From: Flavobacterium nitrogenifigens
GTDB taxonomy: Bacteria; Bacteroidota; Bacteroidia; Flavobacteriales; Flavobacteriaceae
Assembly: GCF_003254565.1 (NCBI RefSeq)
Contig: NZ_QJRI01000151.1
Span: 1-33,401, forward strand
Length of the DNA stretch: 33,401 nucleotides
Direction of reading: 5' to 3'
This document shows positions 8,801 through 16,564 of this stretch, one piece after another (positions within the stretch are counted from its first letter, which is position 1; each line of letters starts with the position of its first letter). The translations under genes were made by a program, and so were the position numbers. A model generated the notes under the pieces. The model made no database searches, was not told where the DNA came from, and saw nothing but the letters and a program-made list of their open reading frames with translations.

Positions 8801-8879
8801 ATCTCTTTAACTTAGTTCTTTTCTAAAAATCTTTCTTCTTTAATCTTTCTTCTAAGGCTTTAGCCTAATCTCTCACCAT

Positions 8880-10235
8880 CTAGCTCTGCGGAAGCATTCC
8901 TGCCGTATGAAGCAATTCGTAATGTTTTAAAACCGCATCTAATCGCGTGGAAATTTTATTGTATTTCGCTTGAAGCAAAGCATTATCTGCGTCAACCATT
9001 TCGGTAATTAAAACCAGTTGATTTAAATATTTCAGCTTTACAATGCGGTAATTTTCGTCAGCCAAATCTAGTGCTTTGTCCACAACAACAAACTTTTCAA
9101 GAATTTCCTGATACTGCGTATGCTCTTTATAAAGCTTATCTTGAATTTCCTCTTTTACAATTTCATTCTGCATTTCCTGCCATTTGATCTTGGTGCTCGC
9201 CTGCTCCATTTTGGTTTTATTTTTATATAAAGACGAAAGATCAAAAGTGGCTTCAATACCAACCTGCCCTAAAGTGTACAAATACGGATTTGGCGGAAAG
9301 AATTTATAGTTTGGATAATAAAAACCGTAATTCCCAAAGAAATGAACACTTGGCAAATAATTTCCTTTTACCATTTTGAGTTCGGTTTTACTGATATTCA
9401 GCTCCTGACTAGCAATACGCATTTCTTCGTTTTGTAAAGCTTTATTCATATAAAAATCATACGGATCCAAACCATTCATTTCGTCCAAACTCGACGTTGT
9501 ATCAATCGCAATTTCTTCGTTTTCCGGAATCTGGATCAGCGTTTTCAGATCGTGAAGTGCGATTTTAATGTTTTTGGAGTTAGTTAACGCATTCAATTCG
9601 CGATCTGAAAGCTGCAATTCGGCACGAATAACTTCGTTTTTCGTAACCGTTCCATGTTTTTGAAGCGATTGTACTTCTTTCAATCGGCTTTTTTCTTCTT
9701 TGATGTTTTCTTCGAATATTTTCTGAAGTTCCATCATTTTATAAATTGCCAGATAGTTCGCGACAACTTCTAGTTCAATATCATTTTCTGTTTTTTCCGA
9801 TTTTATTTTAGCTATTTCGCTTTCCTGATTGGCAATTTTAATGGCATTATTGATCTTATTTCCGGCATAAATTGGCATTTTAAAAGTCGAATTGACCTCA
9901 TAAATTTCAGGAATTGCCGGTGTAACTTCTTTGTCTTTTAAAAACCCGCTTCCTTTAAATTCGGTAATATTCGTAATTCGAGAATACATACCGTTTAACT
10001 GTACGTCTGGCAGTCGGAGTTCTTTTCTTTCTTTGATATTCTGCTCTGAGAGCGTGACCTCCAATTGAGATCTAAGGATTTTTTTGTTGTTTTCTTTAGC
10101 CAGCTTCAAAGCTTCTTGCAATGAAACAGTATGAACTTCCTGCGCTTGTAAGCCATTGAATGCTAATACAATTAAGAATAACAGCAGGATTCTGGGAAAA
10201 CAATCGTCTGTAGAATTTGTTGTTTTAAGGAACAT
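8880..10235 (-). CDS. TolC-family outer membrane efflux protein
   Basis: An outer-membrane channel for the adjacent MFS/HlyD pump. It is 451 residues with an N-terminal signal sequence (hydrophobic ILLLFLIVLAFNGLQAQ, cleavage likely after LQA). The mature part starts VSLQEALKLAKENN, a characteristic opening of outer membrane efflux proteins. Two repeats of long helices with YxxxLxExKxRY-like heptads follow, and NYRIVKLKYLNQLVLITEMVDADNAL near the C-terminus is the family's second-repeat signature. It is the first structural gene of the operon. Confidence 0.92.
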   Translation of the reverse strand: MFLKTTNSTDDCFPRILLLFLIVLAFNGLQAQEVHTVSLQEALKLAKENNKKILRSQLEVTLSEQNIKERKELRLPDVQLNGMYSRITNITEFKGSGFLKDKEVTPAIPEIYEVNSTFKMPIYAGNKINNAIKIANQESEIAKIKSEKTENDIELEVVANYLAIYKMMELQKIFEENIKEEKSRLKEVQSLQKHGTVTKNEVIRAELQLSDRELNALTNSKNIKIALHDLKTLIQIPENEEIAIDTTSSLDEMNGLDPYDFYMNKALQNEEMRIASQELNISKTELKMVKGNYLPSVHFFGNYGFYYPNYKFFPPNPYLYTLGQVGIEATFDLSSLYKNKTKMEQASTKIKWQEMQNEIVKEEIQDKLYKEHTQYQEILEKFVVVDKALDLADENYRIVKLKYLNQLVLITEMVDADNALLQAKYNKISTRLDAVLKHYELLHTAGMLPQS

Positions 10236-10421
10236 GAATACATTAATATTTGATGCTGCAAAGTTCCTTCATTTTTCTCGTGACTGATAATTCTAAAAAG
10301 CCAACAACATATTCATTTCGGACAAATGTTAAAGTCGTGTTTTTCGAAAACGTTATATTAAAATATTGAAAAACAATTTATTACAAAATAGATTTTGATT
10401 GTGATTATTTTTTGATTTCTC

Positions 10422-10503
10422 TCGCAGATTTGGCAGATCAAGCAGATCATTAATGAATTAAAGTAAAAATCAGCTAAAATCTATTAAAATCTGTGTGAAA
10501 TAA
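10422..10503. repeat. Degenerate GCAGAT-type (family F) repeat
   Basis: CTCGCAGATTTGGCAGATCA, CAGCTAAAATCTATTAAAATC and TCTGTGTGAAA form a loosely symmetric arrangement just before the AraC stop codon. It lies in the 271-nt gap between the regulator and the efflux genes and may weaken read-through. Confidence 0.4.
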
Positions 10504-10506
10504 AAC

Positions 10507-11328
10507 CTATTTACTTTCTAAAATCTCCTCGCCGTTTAAGTAATCGGAAGGTCTTTGGCCTAAAATTTTGAAGAATGTGTTGCTGAAAGTCGGCACACTA
10601 TTGTAACCAACTTCTTCGGCTACCTCTTTTACTGAAAGTTTTCTTTCTAATAAAAGTTCGATTGCTTTGAGGATTCTTCTAATAGTATAATATTGAATAA
10701 ACGACATGCCAAGATCTTTTTGAAACAAGCGATACAAAGAGCGTTCGCTGAAACCAAATTCGTGAGCTACATCGGCAAAGAGAATCGTTTCTCCGAGGTT
10801 ATTTTCAATATAACGAAGAATCTTTCCAAGTCGTTTGTCTTTTGGTTGTGGCAATTCTAAAGGAAGATTATTGGTGCATATTTGTGGAAGAATCGCTTTT
10901 ATCGCTTTCGCAATGGCAAAGTTTGGAGTTCCTTTTTTAAGATCACCATTCCATCGATTGGTAAAAAGCATCATTTGCAACAATAAGTTATTAACGGGAT
11001 AAATTCCTTCTACTTTATAAAAGTCATCTTCCTCTTTTTCAACAGGAAAATACAGATTTCGCATTGTCACACTTTCCGATTTCGGCTCGATGCTATGCTC
11101 CACTCCACTCGGAATCCAAATAAAATGTCTAGCTGGCAAAAAATACGTCTTGGTTTCTGTAGTCACAAAAACAACATCACCTTCAGCATAAAGCAATTGT
11201 GCTTTAACATGCCTATGTGGCGGAATAAATAATTCACCCATTAAATCGTGGTGGCAGTAAATGCTTTTTTTATCAGCATCTACTTTCCTAATGTAGTATT
11301 TATCGAGTTTCTGACCAGAATGTTCCAT
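10507..11328 (-). CDS. AraC-family transcriptional regulator
   Basis: A 273-residue regulator with an N-terminal cupin-like sensor (about residues 20-110; PPHRHVKAQLLYAEGDV and WIPSGVEHSIEP are typical of the AraC_binding/cupin fold) and a C-terminal pair of helix-turn-helix motifs (about 170-268; FADVAHEFGFSERSLYRLFQ and VKEVAEEVGYNSVPTFSNTF ending in QRPSDYL). It is the first gene of the minus-strand efflux cluster, 271 bp upstream of the TolC-type gene. I infer that it controls the efflux genes. An imperfect palindrome just upstream of its own start may be an autoregulatory site. The ligand is unknown. Confidence 0.9.
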   Translation of the reverse strand: MEHSGQKLDKYYIRKVDADKKSIYCHHDLMGELFIPPHRHVKAQLLYAEGDVVFVTTETKTYFLPARHFIWIPSGVEHSIEPKSESVTMRNLYFPVEKEEDDFYKVEGIYPVNNLLLQMMLFTNRWNGDLKKGTPNFAIAKAIKAILPQICTNNLPLELPQPKDKRLGKILRYIENNLGETILFADVAHEFGFSERSLYRLFQKDLGMSFIQYYTIRRILKAIELLLERKLSVKEVAEEVGYNSVPTFSNTFFKILGQRPSDYLNGEEILESK

Positions 11329-11336
11329 TGATGTTT

Positions 11337-11359
11337 AATATAGCACTTTTTGTGATATT
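11337..11359 (-). promoter_or_regulatory. Palindrome upstream of the AraC gene, possible operator
   Basis: AATATAGCAC-TTTTT-GTGATATT is an imperfect inverted repeat 9 bases upstream of the regulator's start codon. The position suits autoregulation or a leader hairpin. There is no functional evidence. Confidence 0.3.
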
Positions 11360-11389
11360 AAAGATAAGAAGAAAATTGGATTGTAGATT

Positions 11390-11550
11390 TAAACGCAAAG
11401 AGCGCTATCCCGATAGCTATCGGGAGCAAAGTTTTTTTTTAAAGCAAGATTTATAAAAATTCGCAAAGCTGTTTCCACAAAGCTTTGCGAACTTTGCGTT
11501 TATAAACATGATCTTAAGAAAGAAACCTTGCGACCTTTACGGTTAAACCA
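11390..11550. repeat. B-type repeats interrupted by a G palindrome
   Basis: AACGCAAAGAGCG and GCAAAGTTTTTTTTT are the two halves of a B-type unit separated by the 16-bp palindrome CCCGATAGCTATCGGG (11409-11424). Further CGCAAAG/CTTTGCG fragments follow to about 11545. No gene is seen. Confidence 0.6.
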
Positions 11551-11584
11551 AAAAAAAAAGCCTTTCCGTTAAGAAAGGCTTTTA
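11549..11584 (-). terminator. Terminator of the first tRNA-Asp unit
   Basis: On the minus strand AAAAGCCTTTC-TTAACG-GAAAGGCTTTT is followed by a run of T, about 10 nt past the tRNA 3' end. The hairpin stem closely matches the terminator of the second tRNA-Asp copy. Confidence 0.85.
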
Positions 11585-11594
11585 ACAACTTAGG

Positions 11595-11668
11595 CGGTCT
11601 GGACGGGACTCGAACCCGCGACCCCATGCGTGACAGGCATGTATTCTAACCAACTGAACTACCAAACC
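11595..11668 (-). tRNA. tRNA-Asp (anticodon GUC), copy 1
   Basis: A 74-nt cloverleaf on the minus strand. Acceptor GGTTTGG pairs with CCAGACC (one G-U), the anticodon stem CATGC/GCATG encloses CTGTCAC (anticodon GUC), and the T-arm GCGGGTTCGAGTCCCGT is standard. Discriminator G is present and CCA is not encoded. Its sequence appears identical to the copy at 12397-12470. Confidence 0.97.
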
Positions 11669-11685
11669 CTGCGTTATTGCGAGTG

Positions 11686-11715
11686 CAAAAATACAACAGA
11701 ATTTCGTTTCTGCAA
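11686..11715 (-). promoter_or_regulatory. Promoter of tRNA-Asp copy 1
   Basis: On the minus strand TTG (11713-11715) and TATTTTTG (11686-11693) are 19 nt apart, an exact fit to the Bacteroidetes TTG-N19-TAnnTTTG layout, 17 nt before the tRNA 5' end. Confidence 0.75.
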
Positions 11716-12242
11716 GCGTTTTTTCAAATAAAATTTCAAGAAATTTTTAATCGATTAAATTCCAATGTTTTAAAAATTCACTTTAAAAGCAAAAAAGAAG
11801 AAGTTTCTTTCTTTTTAACCGCAAAGAGCGCAAAGGTCTACGCAAAGAGCGCAAAGTTTTTTTTAATTTTTACTAAACATAGGAAACGTATTTATACACA
11901 TTGTGCTCCCGCGTTTGAAACCACGGGTTATGTCTTAATACACGATGGACAATCTTTATAGAGTTACTTGCGAAGATTTGCTTTGCCAATTCGCTATCGC
12001 TCGAGTCTCCTTCGTCGAAATAACAAACTGTTCGTTGAAATCAGAATCAAGCAAAAAAAAAATCGCAAAGCTTAATCAATTCTAAGCTTTGCGACTTTGC
12101 ATTCTTTAAAAAATATCTTTGTGAACTTTGCGTAAATCTTAGCGCTCTTTGCGTTTAAATCTTCACAATCCAATTTTGGAATTTGGAATTTTCAACGAGT
12201 ATTTAGGAATTGGAATTTGCCTTTTACAAAAGGTTTTAAATC

Positions 12243-12274
12243 AAAAAAGCCATCCACAAAAGTGGAAAGCTTTT
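12243..12274 (-). terminator. Possible minus-strand terminator of unknown transcript
   Basis: On the minus strand AAAGC-TTT-CCAC-TTTT-GTGG-AT-GGCTTTTTT forms an interrupted hairpin followed by T residues. It lies downstream of a separate hairpin CTACGA-N9-TCGTAG (12298-12318). Nothing between it and the second tRNA-Asp terminator looks like a gene. Confidence 0.4.
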
Positions 12275-12356
12275 CATTGGTCTAACTACTAAACCAGCTA
12301 CGAGTTACAAAGTCGTAGCAAAACAACACAACTAATCTTAGATACCGTTTTTGGGC

Positions 12357-12386
12357 AAAAAAGCCTTTCTAAACAGAAAGGCTTTT
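12357..12386 (-). terminator. Terminator of the second tRNA-Asp unit
   Basis: On the minus strand AAAAGCCTTTCTGTTTAGAA followed by AGGCTTTTTT forms a short-loop hairpin with a T-tract, about 10 nt past the tRNA 3' end. Confidence 0.85.
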
Positions 12387-12396
12387 CCCAATATTG

Positions 12397-12470
12397 CGGT
12401 CTGGACGGGACTCGAACCCGCGACCCCATGCGTGACAGGCATGTATTCTAACCAACTGAACTACCAAACC
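12397..12470 (-). tRNA. tRNA-Asp (anticodon GUC), copy 2
   Basis: A 74-nt cloverleaf with the same arms and anticodon GUC as copy 1, including the G-U pair in the acceptor stem. CCA is not encoded. Promoter and terminator are also copied, so the whole unit is duplicated about 800 bp apart. Confidence 0.97.
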
Positions 12471-12488
12471 TCTGCGTTATTGCGGTTG

Positions 12489-12518
12489 CAAAGATATAAC
12501 AGAATTTCGTTTCTGCAA
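12489..12518 (-). promoter_or_regulatory. Promoter of tRNA-Asp copy 2
   Basis: On the minus strand TTG (12516-12518) and TATCTTTG (12489-12496) are 19 nt apart. The flanking sequence (ACAGAATTTCGTTTCTGCAAG on the plus strand, minus its first base shared in both) matches copy 1. Confidence 0.75.
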
Positions 12519-12556
12519 GTGTTTTTATAAAAAAAATGAAATTATTTTTTAAAATA

Positions 12557-13483
12557 TTATCCAAAGTTTTGTTTTTCAACCAAATATGTAGTCAATATTT
12601 TTTCAAAATTATCGCCCACATTTACCGGAACGTACTTAATTTGGTTCTTCGCACAGGTTAAAGCCAAGTTTTTAAAATAGGCTTCAACCCTCTTTTCATA
12701 TTGCTCTTTTACATTATCAGCAAAAATCGAAACCTCTTCTCCTGATTCTAAGTCAATAAACTTTCTTGGCGTGTTATCAAAATCAAACTTCAATTCGGTT
12801 TCATTATCAACTACATGAAACAAAACTACTTTGTGTTTATTATGTTTAAGATGCTGTAAAGCGTTGAATAGCTTTTCATCATCTTCGGTCTGAAACATAT
12901 CGGTAAACAAAATTATCATCGAACGGCGGTGCATTTTCTCCGCGATCTGATGCAAATAGGTAATCGTATCAGTCGTTTTTTTGACTTTTGGTTGAACCAA
13001 TAATTCTTCCAGTTTATTCAAAAGCATTCTATGGTGACGATCGCTTCCTTTCTCTGGAGCGTAATATTCGTATTTATCCGAGAAAACGCTCAAACCAACT
13101 GCATCGCGCTGTTTCTTTAAAATATTCATTAAAACCGCCGAAGCCAAAACGGCAAAACCAATCTTCTTTTCGTAAAAAGGCTGATTCGATTTCAATTCCG
13201 GATAATGCATCGATGACGAATTATCGACAATCAAATGACAGCGTAAATTGGTTTCTTCCTCAAAACGTTTCGTGTACAAACGATCGGTTTTGGCAAACAA
13301 TTTCCAGTCGATATGTTTGGTGCTTTCTCCAGCGTTGTAGACTTTATGCTCAGCAAATTCGGCCGAAAATCCATGAAACGGACTCTTGTGCATTCCCGAT
13401 ATAAAACCTTCCACAATCTGATTCGCCAGCATTTCGAGATGCTGAAAACTGGAGACTTTTTCTATTTCCGATTCGATTTTCAT
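12557..13483 (-). CDS. DUF58 domain protein (vWA-like)
   Basis: A 308-residue cytosolic protein of the DUF58 family, whose C-terminal half has a von Willebrand A-like fold. The core signature GEStKHIDWKLFAKTDRLYTKRFEEE (about 51-77, given here in part) is the DUF58 hallmark. It is followed by LIVDNSSSMHYP, whose DxSxS is the vWA metal-site motif, and by MIILFTDMF as the next strand. Family members usually sit beside MoxR AAA ATPases and act as chaperone-type accessory proteins. Here there is no MoxR gene. Instead the start codon overlaps the stop of the M1 aminopeptidase by four bases (ATGA), so the two genes form one operon. Confidence 0.88.
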   Translation of the reverse strand: MKIESEIEKVSSFQHLEMLANQIVEGFISGMHKSPFHGFSAEFAEHKVYNAGESTKHIDWKLFAKTDRLYTKRFEEETNLRCHLIVDNSSSMHYPELKSNQPFYEKKIGFAVLASAVLMNILKKQRDAVGLSVFSDKYEYYAPEKGSDRHHRMLLNKLEELLVQPKVKKTTDTITYLHQIAEKMHRRSMIILFTDMFQTEDDEKLFNALQHLKHNKHKVVLFHVVDNETELKFDFDNTPRKFIDLESGEEVSIFADNVKEQYEKRVEAYFKNLALTCAKNQIKYVPVNVGDNFEKILTTYLVEKQNFG

Positions 13484-16056
13484 TCGGTTTCTTTTTTAAT
13501 ATTTTGTGCTTTATAAAGCAAATCTGTCGCCTGAAACAATTTGCGTTTCAAGATCGGACTAAAATTAGGGTTTTCTTTTAAGAATCGCTGTACTTCATCA
13601 AAAGCATATTTCGACGAATATTTTCCAACAGTATTGTCCAGCCAGTCTTTCGGAAAGAAAATATCTCCCGTACGCTGAATTTCGTCAACCAAATCTAATG
13701 AAAATCTAATATATTTCTGAGCACTTTCCTGACGAAGCGGATGATTTACATTTGCCAAACCAACCGAAACCCAAGATTCTTTTTCGCGATTTGCATCGTC
13801 TTTTAAAGATTCAATAAAAGCATTCCGAACCGATTCATCTTTTGATAAAGAAGGAAGCAAGAATTCAAAACGCTTTTGCTTATCCGGATTTGTAAAAGAT
13901 GCTCGAGTTTTCTCCAAGATTTCATCGGCTTTTGGATGTTTGAAAATCGCCAGATTCATAGCCATATTGGTATAATCGTCTTCGTTTAGCTTCAAGTTCG
14001 GAATCGAGATTTCTCTGTTCCAAACTTTATACAAACTGGCTTTTGCCGAATCAGAATAGGCAATCGAACTAAATAATCCGAATAATGTCTTTTTAATATT
14101 AGACGATAAATTAGCCTGCAAACGCTCGTACAAGACACCTTCAAGCTGTTTCTGAACTTTACTTTGTTGTTTCTCCGTCAATAATCTCCAATAAATCGTA
14201 TTTAAACTTCCCGCCGCCATTCTTAAAACCAATTCGTTTTGTTCTGTTTGAATTCCCTTTAAAAAACAATCCAAAGCTTTTTCTGGCGAAACATTGCCAA
14301 TCAAAGTATTTTCATAAATATTACTATAACTAGAAGCTCTCGCCATTTCATCTTTTAAATCAGCAATATAATTTAAATTATTTCCGTCAAGCGGAAAAAC
14401 TCCATATCCAAAACCATTATAATTGTAAACAATGGCGAGCGGTTTTTCAAGTCCAACAGCTTCTTTTACAGCGGTATTTTTGTCATTAATATTGACTGAT
14501 AAAACTTTTACCTCTTTGGCATAAACTAAACCAATCTGAAAAACCTGAGGCCAGATATTCTCTGATTTATCCTCGGCTTGTTGCTGAATTTGAAAGCTTT
14601 TAATTCGGTTTTTAGCATCATATTCTATTTGATCCGTAAAAATCGCTCTCCCCGATTTGTTAACCCAGACATCGCTCCATTTTTTCATATCAAGCGGAGT
14701 TTCAGCATCGAGAAGTTCCACGAGATTATTCCAATCGGCATTGTCGTTGGCGTATTTCTGAATGTATTTTTGAATTCCTTTCTGGAACGCTTCCTTACCC
14801 ATCGAAGCTTCTAACTGACGCATCATAATGGGAGCTTTGTTATAAATAATAGCACCGTAAAGCGAACCTGCATCTTTCAAATTCGCCAAATGCTGTTTGA
14901 TTGGATGTGTTCCTAAAGATCGGTCTTCCGCGAAAGCGCTAGGATAATGCGCCGTAAAAAACTGCAGATTATGATTGACTTTTGGAAAAATCGGATTCAT
15001 GATTTTATCGGCCATGAAGTTGGCAAAAACCTCTTTCATCCAAACGTCATCAAACCATTTCATAGTTACCAAATCGCCAAACCACATGTGTGAGGTTTCG
15101 TGTGCGATGAGTTTTGCACGGTTTAATTTTTCACTGTCGGTTGCGCTATTGTCCAAAAACAAAGTTGATTCTCTGTATTGAATTGCTCCTACATGCTCCA
15201 TTCCGCCATACTGAAAAACAGGAATTGAAGCAAAATCCAACTTCTGAAACGGAAATTTACGATCGGTATATTTTTCTAAGAAATCCAAAGATTGTTGATG
15301 CAAATTGAAAATAGTATCAGCGCTTACGCGAAATTTCTCCGGACTATTTTCACGATACAGCATCGTCATTTCTAAACCTGGTTTTTGTGTCGCGCTTTTG
15401 AATTTTCCGGCTACAAAAGAAAATAAATAGGTGCTCATTTTGTCTGATTCTCCAAAAGTATAAGACGTAAAATCACCTTTTTCAAGTTTCCCCACAACAT
15501 TGGCTCCAGCCAAAACCGACCAATCTTTTGGCACAGAAAGACTCAGTTTATAAGTCGCTTTCAAATTTGGCTGATCAAAACAAGGAAATAAAGTGCTTGC
15601 TCGATCTGGAACTAACAAAGTGTATAGAAAATCGTCATTTCTGTTTAATGATAAATTACCTGCAATAAATGAAACTGAAACAGTATTTTTTCCTGAAACT
15701 AAGGCCGCAGAATCAATCACAATATGGCCGTTTTCGTGTACAATTGGAACCTTTTTTCCATTGACTTCAATTGCTTTTATGTTTTCCGTTTTCTCTTTAA
15801 AATCTAAATAAATATAACGATATGGATGATTTAGCAACGTTACTTCTAAAACCAAACCGGCTTTAATTTGTTCTTCTTTTTTATTTGGAATCTCAAATGA
15901 AAGTCCATAAGTCACCTCTGAGATTTCCTGTTTTCGATAATTAGCCAATGATTCTGAAACACCTTTATCCAAAAGATAAACCTGCATTTCTTTTGATTGA
16001 GAAAAAATATTAGAGATAAACATAAAAAAACAAAGAAAGCTGTAGAAAATTTTCAT
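13480..16056 (-). CDS. Exported M1-family zinc aminopeptidase
   Basis: An 858-residue peptidase with a signal sequence (FYSFLCFFMFISNIFSQ, cleavage near residue 20) and a beta-rich N-terminal domain to about 230. The catalytic domain contains the exopeptidase motif GGMEH (284-288, the GAMEN position), the zinc site HETSH (H319, E320, H323) and E342 in WMKEVFANF, giving the exact HExxH-x18-E spacing. An ERAP1-like/HEAT C-terminal part follows to the end. Expected role is removal of N-terminal residues from peptides in the periplasm or outside the cell. The gene is the first of a two-gene operon with the DUF58 gene and diverges from the metal-uptake cluster at 16214. Confidence 0.93.
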   Translation of the reverse strand: MKIFYSFLCFFMFISNIFSQSKEMQVYLLDKGVSESLANYRKQEISEVTYGLSFEIPNKKEEQIKAGLVLEVTLLNHPYRYIYLDFKEKTENIKAIEVNGKKVPIVHENGHIVIDSAALVSGKNTVSVSFIAGNLSLNRNDDFLYTLLVPDRASTLFPCFDQPNLKATYKLSLSVPKDWSVLAGANVVGKLEKGDFTSYTFGESDKMSTYLFSFVAGKFKSATQKPGLEMTMLYRENSPEKFRVSADTIFNLHQQSLDFLEKYTDRKFPFQKLDFASIPVFQYGGMEHVGAIQYRESTLFLDNSATDSEKLNRAKLIAHETSHMWFGDLVTMKWFDDVWMKEVFANFMADKIMNPIFPKVNHNLQFFTAHYPSAFAEDRSLGTHPIKQHLANLKDAGSLYGAIIYNKAPIMMRQLEASMGKEAFQKGIQKYIQKYANDNADWNNLVELLDAETPLDMKKWSDVWVNKSGRAIFTDQIEYDAKNRIKSFQIQQQAEDKSENIWPQVFQIGLVYAKEVKVLSVNINDKNTAVKEAVGLEKPLAIVYNYNGFGYGVFPLDGNNLNYIADLKDEMARASSYSNIYENTLIGNVSPEKALDCFLKGIQTEQNELVLRMAAGSLNTIYWRLLTEKQQSKVQKQLEGVLYERLQANLSSNIKKTLFGLFSSIAYSDSAKASLYKVWNREISIPNLKLNEDDYTNMAMNLAIFKHPKADEILEKTRASFTNPDKQKRFEFLLPSLSKDESVRNAFIESLKDDANREKESWVSVGLANVNHPLRQESAQKYIRFSLDLVDEIQRTGDIFFPKDWLDNTVGKYSSKYAFDEVQRFLKENPNFSPILKRKLFQATDLLYKAQNIKKETE

Positions 16057-16117
16057 TTTTAAGGAATATAAGATTTGATAAAATTAACAAAAGCATTGAT
16101 TTTTCGCAAACAATTAT

Positions 16118-16132
16118 CGCAACAATATTGCA
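16118..16132 (+). promoter_or_regulatory. Fur-family-like 7-1-7 operator, box 1
   Basis: CGCAACA-A-TATTGCA is an imperfect inverted repeat of two 7-mers around one base, the layout of Fur/Zur/PerR-family sites. It covers the putative -33 TTG (16128-16130) and is nearly identical to box 2, 38 bp downstream. Confidence 0.55.
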
Positions 16133-16157
16133 TTTAAAAATAAGATTTCTATATTTG
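16128..16157 (+). promoter_or_regulatory. Promoter of the metal-uptake cluster
   Basis: TTG at 16128-16130 and TATATTTG at 16150-16157 are separated by exactly 19 nt, an ideal Bacteroidetes -33/-7 pair. Transcription would start near 16164, about 50 nt before the first start codon at 16214. Both elements are overlapped by palindromic boxes. Confidence 0.75.
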
Positions 16158-16170
16158 CAACACTATTGCA
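16156..16170 (+). promoter_or_regulatory. Fur-family-like 7-1-7 operator, box 2
   Basis: TGCAACA-C-TATTGCA differs from box 1 at only two positions (first base and centre). It begins in the -7 element and covers the expected transcription start, an ideal repressor position. Confidence 0.55.
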
Positions 16171-16213
16171 TTAAACAGCATAAAAAACCTCATCTAGAAG
16201 TTAATCTTCACGA

Positions 16214-16564
16214 ATGAAAAAGAAACTTAAATTTATAAATCTCTTAATGCCTTTGATTGTATTGTTCGCAATACTTTTTCCGGCTATCCATTCGTATGAG
16301 CATATTTTGGATACTCATTCGTCAAAAGAGAAATTAGAGTTTTCTGTTTCCGAAAAACCACAATTCAAAGCCAAACTGCATTCATTTCATAAATGTTCGA
16401 TTTGTGATTTTAAATTCAGCGCGGTTGGCACATTTGAGATTAATATTTTTCAGTTTTTCAAGAATAATCCTGCTGTAAAACATATTAACTTTTACAGCAA
16501 ACCGCATTTTACATTTTTTAAGGGCGCTCTTTTCTCACTTCGAGCCCCACCTTTTACACTTTAA
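16214..16564 (+). CDS. Small exported protein with CxxC and RAPP tail, metal-cluster lead gene
   Basis: A protein of unknown function, 116 residues. Residues 1-25 form a hydrophobic signal/anchor (FINLLMPLIVLFAILFPA). It then has scattered histidines (H26, H30, H35, H56, H59) running into HKCSICDF, with C61 and C64, and ends in SLRAPPFTL. The RAPP-type tail and cysteines recall short proteins such as DUF2946 found near TonB receptors for metals, though I cannot assign it to that family. It is the first gene after the palindrome-controlled promoter, so it should be expressed under the same metal control. A 424-nt gap containing a B-type palindrome follows before the next gene. Confidence 0.7.
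   Translation: MKKKLKFINLLMPLIVLFAILFPAIHSYEHILDTHSSKEKLEFSVSEKPQFKAKLHSFHKCSICDFKFSAVGTFEINIFQFFKNNPAVKHINFYSKPHFTFFKGALFSLRAPPFTL

Larger units (their letters stand above)
11716..12396. other. Gene-free spacer between the two tRNA-Asp units
   Basis: No gene is supported. The stretch holds B-type repeats (GCAAAGAGCGCAAAG near 11820-11860, CTTTGCG fragments near 12064-12160), a half copy of family A (about 11952-12033, with CTTGCGAAGATTTGC and CCTTCGTCGAAATAACAAAC), and a short structured segment at 12243-12318. The 94-codon reading frame at 11677-11961 crosses the repeats and the tRNA promoter and is rejected. Confidence 0.65.

Noticed and set aside
10236..10506. Missing small gene between the AraC and TolC-type genes
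   Set aside because: No convincing reading frame; only a degenerate repeat and A/T-rich sequence that presumably includes the efflux promoter.
11677..11961. 94-codon reading frame
   Set aside because: It starts inside the tRNA-Asp promoter and runs through B-type repeats; composition is not protein-like.
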